The notes: a model not told the origin generated them from the sequence alone. A stretch of DNA of 14,621 bases from Candidatus Gastranaerophilales bacterium (GCA_028694275.1 JAQUTS010000027.1:1-14621), one strand, 5' to 3'; positions 1 to 7,114 are shown, numbered from the stretch's first letter. Translations and numbers: made by a program.

Positions 1-176
1 CTGTCTGTTTGCCCAAGAGTAGCAGATTGATATGTTACAGAAGCCAAATCAAGTCTTTGTTTGCTGTAACCTTCGGTATTCATATTTGCAATGTTATTAC
101 TTACAACGCTCAATCCTGCTTGATTGATTCTCATAGCATCTACAGAGTTGTATAAACTATGCATGATATTAACCAT
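1..176 (-). CDS. flgK: Flagellar hook-associated protein 1 (FlgK), N-terminal fragment
   Basis: FlgK is the first hook-filament junction protein; it polymerises on the hook tip after export through the flagellar secretion channel. Only about 58 N-terminal residues lie in the window. They begin MVNIMHSLYNSVDAMRINQ and continue with SNNIANMNTEGYSKQRLDL, the conserved N-terminal motif of the rod/hook/HAP family, with the GYS(K/R)Q form typical of FlgK. The ATG at 176 is chosen because a strong SD, GGGAGG at 192-187, sits 10 nt upstream; the ATG at 164 would be too far away. The gene follows flgN by 38 bp on the same strand, the usual flgN-flgK order. The gene is cut by the window edge, so domain content and the C-terminus cannot be judged. 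FlgL or FlgE would be the alternatives, but the motif and position favour FlgK. Confidence 0.88.
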   Translation of the reverse strand, partial: MVNIMHSLYNSVDAMRINQAGLSVVSNNIANMNTEGYSKQRLDLASVTYQSATLGQTD

Positions 177-214
177 TTAAATTTTTCCTCCCGCACATTT
201 TATAACTCTGTATC

Positions 215-715
215 TTACGCCTCTTGCTCAATTGAGCTGATTTTATAATTGTCATTTAGTTTGTTCATTTGCCCTCTTTGATTATACGAATCCAACTCAG
301 GTGCAATCATTTTGAGAACAAAATCAACTGTTCTGTTCATAATTGTCAAAGAATTTTGAATGAGTTTGGCATTTATATTATTTTGATGCCGAACTTTACC
401 TATCAGTTCTTCCATACAAGTTCTTTTTTCATTAAGTCTTTGGCCTTGAGCCTGATCTACTTCAAAAGCTTTGTTCACAATTTCTGAAAAAGTAAGGTCG
501 ATTCGCTCAATATAAATACATTGGTTTTGTCTCGCTCTGACAAGATTAGCCACACTTGTTGTCTGTTCAACAATTTTGGAGTCGATATTTTCAAGACCAT
601 CCATATCACTTTTCATAATGATATCGGTTTTTTCTTGCAACAGTTCTTCCAAAACACCGTATGCTTTGATTTCTTTATTTATAATATCTTCCACTTTATC
701 CAAATACTGCTTCAT
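215..715 (-). CDS. flgN: Flagellar export chaperone FlgN
   Basis: This 166-residue protein fits FlgN, the cytoplasmic chaperone that binds FlgK and FlgL and delivers them to the flagellar export gate. It is almost wholly helical and charged, with no signal peptide or membrane segment. It shows the FlgN pattern of an N-terminal helix (LDKVEDIINKEIKAYGVLEELLQEKTDII), a central long helix and a C-terminal substrate-binding helix (NAKLIQNSLTIMNRTVDFVLKMI), followed by a polar tail. The SD, GGGGG at 725-721, lies 5 nt before the ATG and overlaps the stop codon of the preceding gene, which suggests translational coupling. Its partner flgK follows directly. FlgN proteins diverge strongly, so the call rests on helical layout, size and position together. 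Confidence 0.85.
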   Translation of the reverse strand: MKQYLDKVEDIINKEIKAYGVLEELLQEKTDIIMKSDMDGLENIDSKIVEQTTSVANLVRARQNQCIYIERIDLTFSEIVNKAFEVDQAQGQRLNEKRTCMEELIGKVRHQNNINAKLIQNSLTIMNRTVDFVLKMIAPELDSYNQRGQMNKLNDNYKISSIEQEA

Positions 716-724
716 TCTTTCCCC

Positions 725-1012
725 CTAAGCGCTGTAATCTACAATGACGCTTCTTCCGTATGTAAGTGCATAATTGATGTCTGAGTTTGATATATTCATA
801 TCAAAAATTTCACCGTATTTTCTAATTTCGTTTGCTCTTTGCTGAGATATTTCTTCTCTCAACGGGGTTTCTGTGTTTTGTTGTTTTGCAATAGCTTCTT
901 TTGGTTCTTCTTGTTGAAGCTGGCCTCTTTTAACCGTGATTTCGTCTGTTTTGAATGCATTTAGAGCTCTTAATGTCTGTGCTCCCGAAAAATTATTAAT
1001 CCCACTTACCAT
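725..1012 (-). CDS. Uncharacterised protein in the flgM position of the flagellar operon
   Basis: I do not recognise this 95-residue protein. It sits between flgJ and flgN, where many bacteria keep flgM, the anti-sigma-28 factor. The size fits FlgM. However, the C-terminal half (SQQRANEIRKYGEIFDMNIS, then SDINYALTYGRSVIVDYSA) does not show the FlgM pattern of R-x-x-K-V-x-x-I-x-x-x-I-x-x-G-x-Y followed by an A-x-x-(L/M) helix. The N-terminus is polar and Gln/Glu-rich and probably disordered; residues 52-95 look folded. There is no signal peptide, cysteine or membrane segment. An SD, AGAGG at 1027-1023, lies 10 nt from the ATG. It could be a very divergent FlgM, a flagellar regulator or an assembly factor; position is the only functional clue. 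Confidence 0.7.
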   Translation of the reverse strand: MVSGINNFSGAQTLRALNAFKTDEITVKRGQLQQEEPKEAIAKQQNTETPLREEISQQRANEIRKYGEIFDMNISNSDINYALTYGRSVIVDYSA

Positions 1013-1040
1013 CTAATAAAAACCTCTTACTATCTTCTCT

Positions 1041-1373
1041 CTATACCATATTTTTCATTTGTTCATAAATTTGTTTTGCCAATCCGAAATTTGCATTCGG
1101 GCTTTTTGAAATATCTTGTGCAATGTATTGATTCATCATTGACTTAAATTTTTTCTCAATCATGCCGCCTGACATAAATCCTGTTTTTTCTACCGTCGAA
1201 TCGATTGTATTTAAAAGTTGAGTAATGAAAACTGATTCAAATTCTTGTGCGGTTTTTTTGAGTTTGTCCTGAGAAGAAATACTCATTCCGCCGATATTTT
1301 GGATATTGACAGAGCTCAAATCTCTTCCGTTAACATTCAGTGTATTATTCATATCTACATTGTTGGTTATCAT
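1041..1373 (-). CDS. flgJ: FlgJ-type rod-binding protein, single domain without hydrolase
   Basis: This 110-residue protein matches the N-terminal rod-binding domain of FlgJ, which caps or scaffolds the growing rod in the periplasm. The signature spans residues 37-107: a helix KLKKTAQEFESVFITQLL (compare A-x-x-F-E-x-x-(F/L)-(L/I)-x-x-(M/L)-L), a Gly/Met-rich turn (TGFMSGGMIEKKFKSMMNQY) and the closing GLAKQIYEQM helix. Residues 1-35 are polar and Asn-rich. Proteobacterial FlgJ is about 300 residues because it carries a fused peptidoglycan hydrolase; that half is absent here. The wall-cutting role may be taken by the transglycosylase at the head of the operon. There is no Sec signal, as expected for a flagellar-exported protein. 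The SD, AAAGGG at 1385-1380, is 6 nt from the ATG and begins just past the flgI stop. Confidence 0.87.
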   Translation of the reverse strand: MITNNVDMNNTLNVNGRDLSSVNIQNIGGMSISSQDKLKKTAQEFESVFITQLLNTIDSTVEKTGFMSGGMIEKKFKSMMNQYIAQDISKSPNANFGLAKQIYEQMKNMV

Positions 1374-1386
1374 CTTTTTCCCTTTA

Positions 1387-2502
1387 TTAGATGAGTTCTA
1401 TTGCTGCTTCAAGACTGCCTGCTGCTTTTAGGGCCTGCAAAATTGAAATTAAATCAAACGGTGAAACACCGATTGTGTTAAGTGCCCTGACAAGATCATT
1501 CAAATTACTATTCGCAGGTAATTGAACAAGCTTACCGGGTGTTTTATTTACATTGATGGAGCTATTTTGGACTCCTGTTGTTGTTCCGCTTGAGAAAGCA
1601 TCAGGTTGAGAAACTTCATTGGTAGTTGTAACCGTTACGGTTAAATTACCATGGGCAACCGCCGCAGGAAGAAGTTTGACATCAGAGCCGATAACAATTG
1701 TTCCTGTTCTTTCGTTAATAACAACTTTTGCCGCACCTGAATTGCTTTTTAGGGTCAAATTCTCCAGCATAGACAAAAACGAAATACGATCGTCTTTGTA
1801 TCTTTCTGGAATATAAACTTCTATTGTACTTCCATCAAGAGCTTTGGCCTGTGTAATATTATTACTCACCGTTTGAGCAACTCTTGATGCCATTGTGTAA
1901 TCAGCTTTGTTAAGAACAAGTTTCAAAGATGTCTCACCGCCAATCATAGTCTGCATATCACGCTCTACGATTGCCCCACCCGGTATACGCGCAGAGTTTG
2001 TTATACTTGTTCTGACTTTTGTTCCGTTAGACTCAACGTTAGTACCGCTTGTGCTGATAGAACCTTGAGCAACGGCAACGACTTCCCCGTTTGGCGCAAG
2101 CAGTTGTGTTTGGATTAAAACACCGCCTTCAAGACTTTTTGCATCAGCCATTGATGATACCGTAACATCAATTCTGTCTCCGTTTTTAGAGAAAGGAGGA
2201 ATTGTCGCTGTTACTATTACTGCAGCCGAGTTACCTTTTTTGATATCGTTTGAGTTGGTGATAACTGTTCCGAGGTTTTGTAACATCATTTGGTTTGTAA
2301 TCTGTGTAGAACGAGAGTTATCGCCCGTACCTTGCAAGCCGACAACAACACCGTAGCCTATTACCTGGTTATCACGAACACCGTCAATGTGAGTAATATC
2401 TTTGATACGGACTGTTCTTGCTGCGTCATATACCGCAAAAGCAGGTGTTGCATTCATTGATACAAATAATATTAAAAGTATTAAACTTACTGTTTTCTTC
2501 AT
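1387..2502 (-). CDS. flgI: Flagellar P-ring protein FlgI
   Basis: FlgI forms the P ring, the periplasmic bushing around the flagellar rod at the peptidoglycan layer. The product has 371 residues, the usual family length. It opens with a Sec signal peptide (MKKTVSLILLILFVSMNATPAFA), then the family signature ARTVRIKDI, with RDNQVIGYGVVVGLQGTGD soon after. The C-terminal stretch NLNDLVRALNTIGVSPFDLI matches the conserved end of FlgI. The open frame reaches upstream to 2661 but would then overlap flgH by 143 bp and bury the signal peptide. The ATG at 2502 is chosen because it begins the signal peptide and has an SD (GGGG at 2515-2512) 9 nt upstream. It follows flgH by 16 bp. FlgA, encoded in the same operon, chaperones its assembly. 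Confidence 0.96.
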   Translation of the reverse strand: MKKTVSLILLILFVSMNATPAFAVYDAARTVRIKDITHIDGVRDNQVIGYGVVVGLQGTGDNSRSTQITNQMMLQNLGTVITNSNDIKKGNSAAVIVTATIPPFSKNGDRIDVTVSSMADAKSLEGGVLIQTQLLAPNGEVVAVAQGSISTSGTNVESNGTKVRTSITNSARIPGGAIVERDMQTMIGGETSLKLVLNKADYTMASRVAQTVSNNITQAKALDGSTIEVYIPERYKDDRISFLSMLENLTLKSNSGAAKVVINERTGTIVIGSDVKLLPAAVAHGNLTVTVTTTNEVSQPDAFSSGTTTGVQNSSINVNKTPGKLVQLPANSNLNDLVRALNTIGVSPFDLISILQALKAAGSLEAAIELI

Positions 2503-2518
2503 TAATTTTTTCCCCACA

Positions 2519-3148
2519 TTAGAACAGATACTTGATGTATTTGTTGATAACACCTTCATGATTGGAACGAGAAATTGTACCGCTGCCTGATACCGCAAGT
2601 TGTAGATTAGCCACTTGTGATGAACTGATAGAACCTGTCTGGTCGATAAGCCTTGGATCAACTACTCCGCTTACGATTACATTTGTTGTTTCCCCTGCAT
2701 TTATAAGGGTTTTATGCCCTTGAATAACAAGATTGCCGTTTGGCAAAACCTGTACAACTTGAGTTGTGATTTCGTTATTAAAAGCAGCTTGTCTTGATAC
2801 TTGAGCATTATTAGAAACCTGATTTTCACCACCATAACCGTTTAATGCATCATTAAGCCCATCATGCCCTTTGAAAACATTTCTAAGCAAATTGCTCCAG
2901 CTGGCTTGAGTTTCAGATGATTTTGAAGTGCCGAGTTTTTGAGAATCGGTAACTTTGATATTTTCAGCTACACGGACTCTTACAGTGTCCCCGACAACTC
3001 TTGCCCTTGACCCGCCAAATAAAGTTCTTGGCTGAACGTAATTGTTTTGAGAAATTCTTGCAGAAAACAATGACTCTGCTGATGCAATACCCACAAAAGT
3101 ACTGATTAAAATCACTGCTATTATTAATTTTATTAACCCTGTTTTCAT
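2519..3148 (-). CDS. flgH: Flagellar L-ring protein FlgH, without lipobox cysteine
   Basis: FlgH forms the L ring in the outer membrane around the rod. The 209-residue product shows the family core: SLFSARISQN near residue 26, then RARVVGDTVRVRVAENIKVTDS (compare RA-x-x-V-GD-x-(V/L)-T-V-x-(I/V)-x-E), NGNLVIQG, and the C-terminal VSGVVDPRLID and SISSSQVANLQLAVSGSGTI segments. The N-terminus is a signal peptide (LIKLIIAVILISTFVGIASA) that ends in an AxA signal-peptidase-I type site. Most FlgH proteins are lipoproteins with a cysteine at this point. Here there is no cysteine in the signal region, and I see none elsewhere in the protein. An SD, AAGAGG, lies about 13 nt upstream of the ATG, a little long. 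Confidence 0.93.
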   Translation of the reverse strand: MKTGLIKLIIAVILISTFVGIASAESLFSARISQNNYVQPRTLFGGSRARVVGDTVRVRVAENIKVTDSQKLGTSKSSETQASWSNLLRNVFKGHDGLNDALNGYGGENQVSNNAQVSRQAAFNNEITTQVVQVLPNGNLVIQGHKTLINAGETTNVIVSGVVDPRLIDQTGSISSSQVANLQLAVSGSGTISRSNHEGVINKYIKYLF

Positions 3149-3165
3149 TTGCTGTTAAGAACCTC

Positions 3166-3879
3166 TTAAATTTGTACTAATACTTTATTTATCCCGATTA
3201 CTTTTCCTGTGTAGAATTTTCTGTATTCATCGCTTCTTACTCTGACTGTATCTCCTATGCATCCGTTTTGAAGCGATTCTGCATCAATGGCGATATTGAT
3301 TCCGCCGGTGTCAAAAATCAAAGAAATAACAGAATTTTTGGACACATCAGGTTTTGGCATAACAAAACGTTTATCGATTATATTGCCTGATTTTATGTCT
3401 CTTACAGAAATATAATCTGCGATATTTTTATCACTTGTTATAACAAGTGCATAGTTTTGTGTAACGTTTTTTCTCTCAGAAACAAACTCTGTTGATTTAA
3501 GAGTGCTGTTGCGAGGAATATTTTCTGTTGCTACCCAAACATCTTGATAAAGAGTCAATGCAATCGGCGTTGGGAATGATCTGACTTTTTGGCCGTTTAC
3601 TTTGATTGTGATTTGGGCGTATTTTTTAGGAGCAAATTCGTAGTTATCCAAAGATACATGAACACTCAATTTTCCGTTTGGAATATCAAACTGATTAAAA
3701 GGCAAAAGAAGTGCTTTGGCTTCAAGATTCCCTTGAACTTTGCCTGAGAGTTGATTGACAACTTGCTTTTCAACTATTGAAGCAAGCTGACCTTGAGTCA
3801 AAACAGCAGCAAATGACGATGATGTGAAAATCACCGAACAAAAGATTATTAAAGCTATTCTAACTACTGTTTTTGTCAT
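3166..3879 (-). CDS. flgA: Flagellar P-ring assembly chaperone FlgA
   Basis: FlgA is a periplasmic chaperone needed to assemble FlgI into the P ring. The 237-residue product starts with a signal peptide (residues 1-24, ending SSSFA). Residues 112-175 form a SAF-type domain (VWVATENIPRNSTLKSTEF), and the C-terminal domain carries the hallmark GCIGDTVRVRS, then KFYTGKVIGINKVLVQI, matching the FlgA ending G-x-x-G-(D/E)-x-I-x-V plus G-x-V. It lies between flgG and flgH and overlaps neither. Its SD (AGGG) overlaps the flgG stop codon, which implies coupling. Length is typical for the family. Among SAF proteins, CpaB and NeuB also exist, but the signal peptide and operon context settle the call. 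Confidence 0.93.
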   Translation of the reverse strand: MTKTVVRIALIIFCSVIFTSSSFAAVLTQGQLASIVEKQVVNQLSGKVQGNLEAKALLLPFNQFDIPNGKLSVHVSLDNYEFAPKKYAQITIKVNGQKVRSFPTPIALTLYQDVWVATENIPRNSTLKSTEFVSERKNVTQNYALVITSDKNIADYISVRDIKSGNIIDKRFVMPKPDVSKNSVISLIFDTGGINIAIDAESLQNGCIGDTVRVRSDEYRKFYTGKVIGINKVLVQI

Positions 3880-3887
3880 TATCTACC

Positions 3888-4673
3888 CTATCTCAATTGG
3901 TTAGCTGTTTTAAGCATATCGTTACCTGCTTGAATTACTTTTGAATTTGATTCAAAAGCACGTTCTGCTTGAATCAAAGAAACAAGTTCCTCTACTATTT
4001 GAACGTTAGAACCTTCCAATGAACCTTGAAGAACCGTTCCGAATCCGTCTTGTCCTGCAATACCCTGTACAGGCTGGCCTGAACCGGGGGTTTCAATGAA
4101 AAGGTTTTTTCCGATTGATGAAAGACCTGCAGGGTTCAAGAATTTAACCAACTGCAAAGTACCTACTTCAACCTGTGTAGGCTGGTTACCTGTTGAAACT
4201 GAAATTGTTCCGTTTGGCGTAATTGTAATATTTGAAGCATCTTGCGGAATTGTAATCTGTGGTTGAATCAAATAACCATCAGTAGTTGTAACCGCACCGT
4301 TTGCATCTCTTTTGAGTGACCCGTCACGAGTGTATGCGATCATACCGTCATCAAGCTGAACCTGTAAAAACCCGTCACCCTCAATCGCGACATCCATCTG
4401 TCCGCCTGTAGAAACATAATTTCCGGGTGTGAAAATCCTTTGTGTTGCAGAAGTTTTTACACCAAGACCGACTTCAATACCGACCGGTTGGTTTGTACCT
4501 TGTGTTACAAGAGCACCCGGTGAGCGTTGTACTTGCCCGAGTAGAGTCTGAAACTCTGCACGAACTTTTTTATACCCTGTTGTGTTAACGTTTGCAATGT
4601 TGTTCGAGATAGTATCGATGTTCATCTGTTGTGCGATCATCCCTGTCGCTGCTGATGTTAAAGCTCGTAACAT
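3888..4673 (-). CDS. flgG: Flagellar distal rod protein FlgG
   Basis: FlgG builds the distal rod that passes through the P and L rings. The 261-residue product is the length of canonical FlgG. It starts MLRALTSAATGMIAQQMNID, then SNNIANVNTTGYKKVRAEFQ, the N-terminal rod-protein motif with the FlgG-typical TTGYK-x-x-R-x-x-F. The central part has MDVAIEGDGFLQV and AYTRDGSLKRD. It ends with VEELVSLIQAERAFESNSKVIQAGNDML and TANQLR, the classic FlgG C-terminal coiled segment. A very strong SD, TGGAGG at about 4685-4680, precedes the ATG. The gene follows flgF by 28 bp. Confidence 0.97.
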   Translation of the reverse strand: MLRALTSAATGMIAQQMNIDTISNNIANVNTTGYKKVRAEFQTLLGQVQRSPGALVTQGTNQPVGIEVGLGVKTSATQRIFTPGNYVSTGGQMDVAIEGDGFLQVQLDDGMIAYTRDGSLKRDANGAVTTTDGYLIQPQITIPQDASNITITPNGTISVSTGNQPTQVEVGTLQLVKFLNPAGLSSIGKNLFIETPGSGQPVQGIAGQDGFGTVLQGSLEGSNVQIVEELVSLIQAERAFESNSKVIQAGNDMLKTANQLR

Positions 4674-4701
4674 TGGTTATCCTCCACCCTTTTAATTAGT
4701 T

Positions 4702-5493
4702 CTAAAATTTACCTGTTTGATTGATTACTTTTTGCAAAGTATCGCTTGTTTGTTGTACAACCCCCATCATTGATTCATAAGATCTTGATGCTTCGATTGA
4801 TTTGAGCATTGTTCCGATTGCATTGGCGTTAGATGTTTCTAAAGCTCCTTGCATAATCTCTGGATTACGCATAAGAGTCGGAGCACCGCCGTTATTACGG
4901 AAATTTGCACCGTCAGCTTGTGACAGCACATCTTTATTTGTAAAATCAACTACTTTTAAGTGCCCTATTTGCTCTTTTCCGTAGTTAATAAGACCATCTT
5001 TTTGGATAACAATATTCTCAGGATTTCTGTTGTCCATTTGCATTCTGATAGGGCCATTTGTATCTCGATTAACGATTGCAAGCCCATCAGTTGTTGTCAA
5101 AATACCTTGAGAATTGATTACAAAATTACCTTTTCTGGTATAAAGCTCTTCATTGTTTGCGCCTTGCACACAGAAAAAACCATCACCATTGATTGCAAAA
5201 TCAAGTTTGTTGTTGGTGGTAATATAATCACCTTTAGAAAAATCTATAATCATCTGAGAAACAGCAGGACCAAGGCTCAATCTGCCTGCAGTTTGAGCTC
5301 CTTGTTGCTCTGTTGGGTCAAATCCTTGTTGCTGCTGAAGTTTTTTGATTTCTACTTCTTGAATATCTTTGAAAAGAACTTTGGACTGTTTATAACCATA
5401 CGTATTAATGTTCGCCATATTATTAGCAAGAACATCATTGGTGTCCATAACTCTTTCTATTCCGTTTTGTAGGGTGCTGAAACTTCTTAGCAT
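4702..5493 (-). CDS. flgF: Flagellar proximal rod protein FlgF (FlgG-like)
   Basis: This 263-residue protein belongs to the same rod/hook family as FlgG but is more divergent, as expected for FlgF, a proximal-rod subunit. It shows the N-terminal motif LANNMANINTYGYKQSKVLF, the central LDFAINGDGFFCVQG and ELYTRKGNFVIN segments, and the C-terminal GALETSNANAIGTMLKSIEASRSYESMMGVVQ helix. It stands immediately before flgG, the standard flgF-flgG order. The SD, AGGCGG at 5509-5504, overlaps the stop region of the upstream transglycosylase and lies 10 nt from the ATG. A second FlgG-like rod protein under another name (FlhO/FlhP style) is an equivalent reading. Confidence 0.88.
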   Translation of the reverse strand: MLRSFSTLQNGIERVMDTNDVLANNMANINTYGYKQSKVLFKDIQEVEIKKLQQQQGFDPTEQQGAQTAGRLSLGPAVSQMIIDFSKGDYITTNNKLDFAINGDGFFCVQGANNEELYTRKGNFVINSQGILTTTDGLAIVNRDTNGPIRMQMDNRNPENIVIQKDGLINYGKEQIGHLKVVDFTNKDVLSQADGANFRNNGGAPTLMRNPEIMQGALETSNANAIGTMLKSIEASRSYESMMGVVQQTSDTLQKVINQTGKF

Positions 5494-5499
5494 TTAATT

Positions 5500-6084
5500 T
5501 TAACCGCCTAGTATTCTTTTTACATATTGTTGTGTTTCACGATACGGAGGAACTCCGCCGTATCTGTCAACTGCTCCCGGGCCTGCGTTATAAGCCGCCA
5601 GAGCAAGTGATTTGTTTCCGTCATACTTATCAAGCATTCTTTTTAAGTATTTGACTCCGCCTTCGATGTTTTGAGCAGGGTCAAAAACATCTGTCACGCC
5701 AAGGTGTTTGGCCGTTGCAGGCATAAGCTGCATAAGACCTTTGGCTCCGACAGGAGATTGAGCACGAGGGTTAAATCCTGATTCGGCTTTGATTACGCCA
5801 TTAATGAGGTCTTCATCAACACCGTATTTGGCTGAGGCCGCATGAACAAGATCACTGAATTTGCTATCATAATGGGTGTTTGCAGTTCCTCTGAGAGAAG
5901 ATTTGTTTGTTGTACTTCTGACAAAAGACGTACCGTTAGTCAATCTGTCCTGCAAAAGGGTCTCAAAGTTTGGCAATTGAGCCGTTTTTTGCTCAGGCGC
6001 CGTCGCTGTATTTTGAATAGAAGAAAAATTCTGTTCAATTTGATTAATACGCTGTAAAGCTATGTCTAAGCCGGTTATCATCAT
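5500..6084 (-). CDS. SLT-type lytic transglycosylase of the flagellar operon
   Basis: Lytic transglycosylases cleave peptidoglycan glycan strands to make anhydromuropeptides; here the enzyme probably opens the wall for the rod. Residues 75-194 form an SLT domain: ANDLINGVIKAESGFNP-like motif with the catalytic glutamate at E101 (KAESGFNPRAQSPVGAKG), GLMQLMPATA at 116-125 and AYNAGPGAVDRYGG at 164-177. There is no Sec signal peptide. Residues 1-60 are polar, and the pattern ALQRINQIEQNF followed by FETLLQDRL resembles the N-termini of flagellar secretion substrates, so export by the flagellar apparatus is likely (inference). It complements the hydrolase-less FlgJ downstream. The start is uncertain: ATG codons stand at 6084 and 6081, while GGCGG at 6090-6086 is unusually close. 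Confidence 0.9.
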   Translation of the reverse strand: MMITGLDIALQRINQIEQNFSSIQNTATAPEQKTAQLPNFETLLQDRLTNGTSFVRSTTNKSSLRGTANTHYDSKFSDLVHAASAKYGVDEDLINGVIKAESGFNPRAQSPVGAKGLMQLMPATAKHLGVTDVFDPAQNIEGGVKYLKRMLDKYDGNKSLALAAYNAGPGAVDRYGGVPPYRETQQYVKRILGG

Positions 6085-6130
6085 ACCGCCAACTATTTCC
6101 CCGTTTTTCCCACTTACTATTGAAAGGCAT
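6044..6130 (-). CDS. Possible 28-codon upstream ORF overlapping the transglycosylase start
   Basis: An ATG at 6130 is preceded by a near-ideal SD, GAGGGG at 6140-6135, clearly better than the one for the transglycosylase itself. The frame reads MPFNSKWEKRGNSWRYDDNR and ends LRHSFTAY at a TAA at 6046-6044. It is in a different frame from the transglycosylase and covers that gene's start and SD. The peptide is basic and aromatic with no recognised motif. It may act as a translated leader that controls access to the first flagellar cistron, or it may be a chance ORF. Nothing besides the SD and position supports it. Confidence 0.35.
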   Translation of the reverse strand: MPFNSKWEKRGNSWRYDDNRLRHSFTAY

Positions 6131-6443
6131 ATTTCCCCTCAATTACAAGTTACACCATGTTATAGGATGCAATCATCCACCTTTTGATTGAAATAATTTT
6201 TAGACCACATGGCCTATACGGCAGATAAAAAGATATTTCGGCATCGCTAAAAACCAAGATTGTTAAGGGTTTTAAGACAAAAACTTAATATTAAACAGTC
6301 GCAAGAAAAAATCATCAAAAAAGCTCAGAATAGAGATTTTTAGCCGTTTTAGAAACTTGAGTTAAGATTTGAATTGAAGTTTTTAAACAAAAAAAAGCAT
6401 TTTCTTAATAAAAAGCTATGATTTTTTTTGTTTAAACGATAAA
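6131..6443. other. Divergent intergenic region upstream of the flagellar operon
   Basis: This 313-bp AT-rich stretch separates the flagellar operon (minus) from the orphan gene at 6444 (plus), so it should hold both promoters. I see no convincing sigma-28 (TAAA-N15-GCCGATAA) or sigma-54 (GG-N10-GC) site. The nearest flagellar-side candidate is a -10-like TATAAC on the minus strand at 6163-6158, without a good -35. A small hairpin GGATG-CAAT-CATCC lies at 6165-6178, just beside it. On the plus strand TATGAT at 6417-6422 could be a -10 for the orphan gene, again with a poor -35. Confidence 0.5.
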
Positions 6444-7097
6444 ATGAATCTTGTAATAATTTTTGGTGCTATCTTGGATAACAGAAGTAATTTGAACAAT
6501 AATTTCGCGGATTTAGATAATGACATGAGAAAAGCCTCCGTAATAAAGGAGCGCGTTTCTCTGATTTCTTCGCATATGTACAAACAATTCCTCGATCACC
6601 AAAACGCAACCGAGAACACCAAAGAAATGTTTTACAATATATGGAAAGAATCTGAATCAGTAATAAATTCACTCAAAGAGTCTTTCTCATCAAGAAGCAT
6701 CCCCTCAGAGCACATCTTCGCAGAGCTGGAATCAGAGCGTACAGCCTTTGTGATGAATATTTTGTGGCATACCATCACATTCAAAATGAGAGGCAACTAT
6801 AAACCTCAGGCTCTTCAAAGAGAAATCGACGCACCTTTATTTTCAGGACGAATTATAGCTTTGAGCGGAAATTTCAACAATAAAAAAATCCAAGAAACAG
6901 ACTATCCCGAAATCCTCGAAGCAGAGATAGCATCACTATATATACCAGCTGACAAAAACAAAAGCTGTATTATCAAGATAAAACACCTTGGAAACAGAGA
7001 ATTCCCGATAAATCATACTGATGCTCCAAGAGAATTCATACTAAAAGTAATCGAAATCATCTGCGGCGGCGGAATTTATCACGAAGAAATTTTTTGA
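6444..7097 (+). CDS. Hypothetical protein, 217 residues
   Basis: I do not recognise this protein. It is soluble, with no clear signal peptide; the first ten residues (MNLVIIFGAI) are hydrophobic but too short for a membrane anchor. Residues 25-115 are helix-rich and charged (DMRKASVIKERVSLISSHMY, then FAELESERTAFVMNILWHTI). Residues 125-217 look beta-rich (PLFSGRIIALSGNF, SLYIPADKNKSCIIKIKHLG) and end CGGGIYHEEIF. No SD is visible before the ATG at 6444: the upstream bases are an A/T run. The next in-frame ATG, at codon 28, has none either. It is transcribed away from the flagellar operon and converges on the zinc-ribbon gene with a 17-bp gap. Codon use resembles its neighbours, so a real gene is likely, but no function can be assigned. 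Confidence 0.7.
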   Translation: MNLVIIFGAILDNRSNLNNNFADLDNDMRKASVIKERVSLISSHMYKQFLDHQNATENTKEMFYNIWKESESVINSLKESFSSRSIPSEHIFAELESERTAFVMNILWHTITFKMRGNYKPQALQREIDAPLFSGRIIALSGNFNNKKIQETDYPEILEAEIASLYIPADKNKSCIIKIKHLGNREFPINHTDAPREFILKVIEIICGGGIYHEEIF

Positions 7098-7114
7098 TTA
7101 TAAAAATGTCAGGC

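Noticed and set aside
725..1012. Naming this gene flgM
   Set aside because: Only position and length agree; the conserved C-terminal sigma-binding pattern is not visible.
2503..2661. Longer flgI reading frame starting at 2661
   Set aside because: It would overlap flgH by 143 bp and put 53 unlike residues before an obvious signal peptide; the ATG at 2502 has an SD.
4960..5472. 170-codon plus-strand frame opposite flgF
   Set aside because: It is antisense to a clear flgF gene, has shadow-like composition and no SD; flgF is supported by family motifs over its length.
6164..6181. Sigma-54 site around TGGATGATTGCA on the minus strand
   Set aside because: The GG and GC pairs are 9 bp apart rather than the required 10, and the flanks do not fit.
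6180..6260. Sigma-28 promoter for the flagellar operon (GCCGAAAT and GCCGTATA on the minus strand)
   Set aside because: The -10-like boxes have no TAAA element at the required 14-16 bp upstream.
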